From Pedobacter foliorum (GTDB lineage Bacteria; Bacteroidota; Bacteroidia; Sphingobacteriales; Sphingobacteriaceae), in contig NZ_JABSNU010000011.1 in the NCBI RefSeq assembly GCF_013266735.1, positions 113,457 to 177,456 on the forward strand: a DNA stretch of 64,000 nucleotides, read 5' to 3'. The position numbers and the translations under genes were made by a program. The notes below the pieces were generated by a model. The model was given only the letters and a program-made list of their open reading frames with translations, did no database searches and was not told the DNA's origin. Shown in pieces: positions 63,859 through 64,000 of the stretch. Position 1 is the stretch's first letter. Each line of letters begins with the position of its first letter.

Positions 63859-64000
63859 TTTATTTACAAAAAGATTTATAGGGATCAAGCGGAATTCTTG
63901 GGGGCATGAAACTTTAAGCATAGATTTTAGAAAGTCTGAACAGAAAGAATTTGACATCTCTTACCCCTCTAGAAGTTGCTCTGAAAGCTTTGACCTTTGC
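63859..64000. other. Right edge of the window without recognised features
   Basis: I see no gene or repeat in these 142 bp. They probably carry the upstream region or start of a gene outside the window. Confidence 0.4.

Noticed and set aside
1..64000. Search for CRISPR arrays, prophage genes, insertion sequences and toxin-antitoxin pairs.
   Set aside because: No direct-repeat arrays, transposase, integrase or phage structural motifs were seen in the proteins of the window.

Overview
The window looks like a chromosomal segment of a Sphingobacteriaceae bacterium (phylum Bacteroidota), most likely Pedobacter or a close relative. The evidence is A+T-rich DNA, three SusC/SusD loci, FecI/FecR pairs feeding STN-type SusC receptors, promoters of the form TTTG-N19/20-TAnnTTTG, and families largely restricted to this phylum (HYC_CC_PP, DUF3347 and DUF4974-tailed FecR proteins). 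I see no prophage, insertion sequence, CRISPR array or rRNA operon. Everything below was read from the sequence without database searches.

Layout. 1-9.5 kb: the tail of one susC with its susD, then a sigma factor, an anti-sigma factor and a second, clearly paralogous susC/susD pair. 9.7-14.2 kb: a GH36-like glycosidase and a GH89 alpha-N-acetylglucosaminidase, which together make this a polysaccharide-utilisation locus probably aimed at glycans with terminal alpha-linked N-acetylglucosamine or galactose. 14.3-16.6 kb: an MBOAT acyltransferase and an SGNH-like partner, probably for polysaccharide O-acylation. 16.7-19.5 kb: single genes (GNAT, flavodoxin-fold reductase, Crp/Fnr regulator, RmlD-like reductase). 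19.5-27.9 kb: a heavy-metal cluster comprising an HYC_CC_PP protein, a secreted HMA protein, a CusA/CzcA pump split into two ORFs, an outer-membrane channel, two adaptors and a DUF3347 lipoprotein. 28.2-33.3 kb: DoxX, then a leftward TolC-HlyD-ABC-2 permease pair with no ATPase gene beside it. 33.6-36.1 kb: divergent phosphotriesterase-like and glycosidase-like genes.

36.3-42.2 kb: an MprF-type aminoacyl-lipid synthase followed closely by an AcvB/VirJ-type protein, then DUF2147, BNR-repeat and VOC genes. A tRNA-Cys gene lies near 42.5 kb. 42.8-47.6 kb: an unusual chimera of a GNAT with an ArgE-like M20 lid domain, a sigma-54 response regulator, a small membrane protein and a histidine kinase. 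47.7-55.0 kb: a complete sigma/FecR/susC/susD locus with a good promoter. 55.1-58.8 kb: a FecA-like receptor and glutamate dehydrogenase. 59.1-62.6 kb: a LytS/LytTR two-component pair whose kinase carries a degenerate thioredoxin-like periplasmic region. 62.6-63.8 kb: a leftward doxX-arsR-SRPBCC operon with two palindromes around its promoter.

The observations most worth following are the GNAT/ArgE-lid chimera, the thioredoxin-like sensor kinase, the mprF-acvB pairing, the split RND pump, the tRNA-Cys with a mismatched acceptor stem, and a palindromic repeat family in two intergenic regions.
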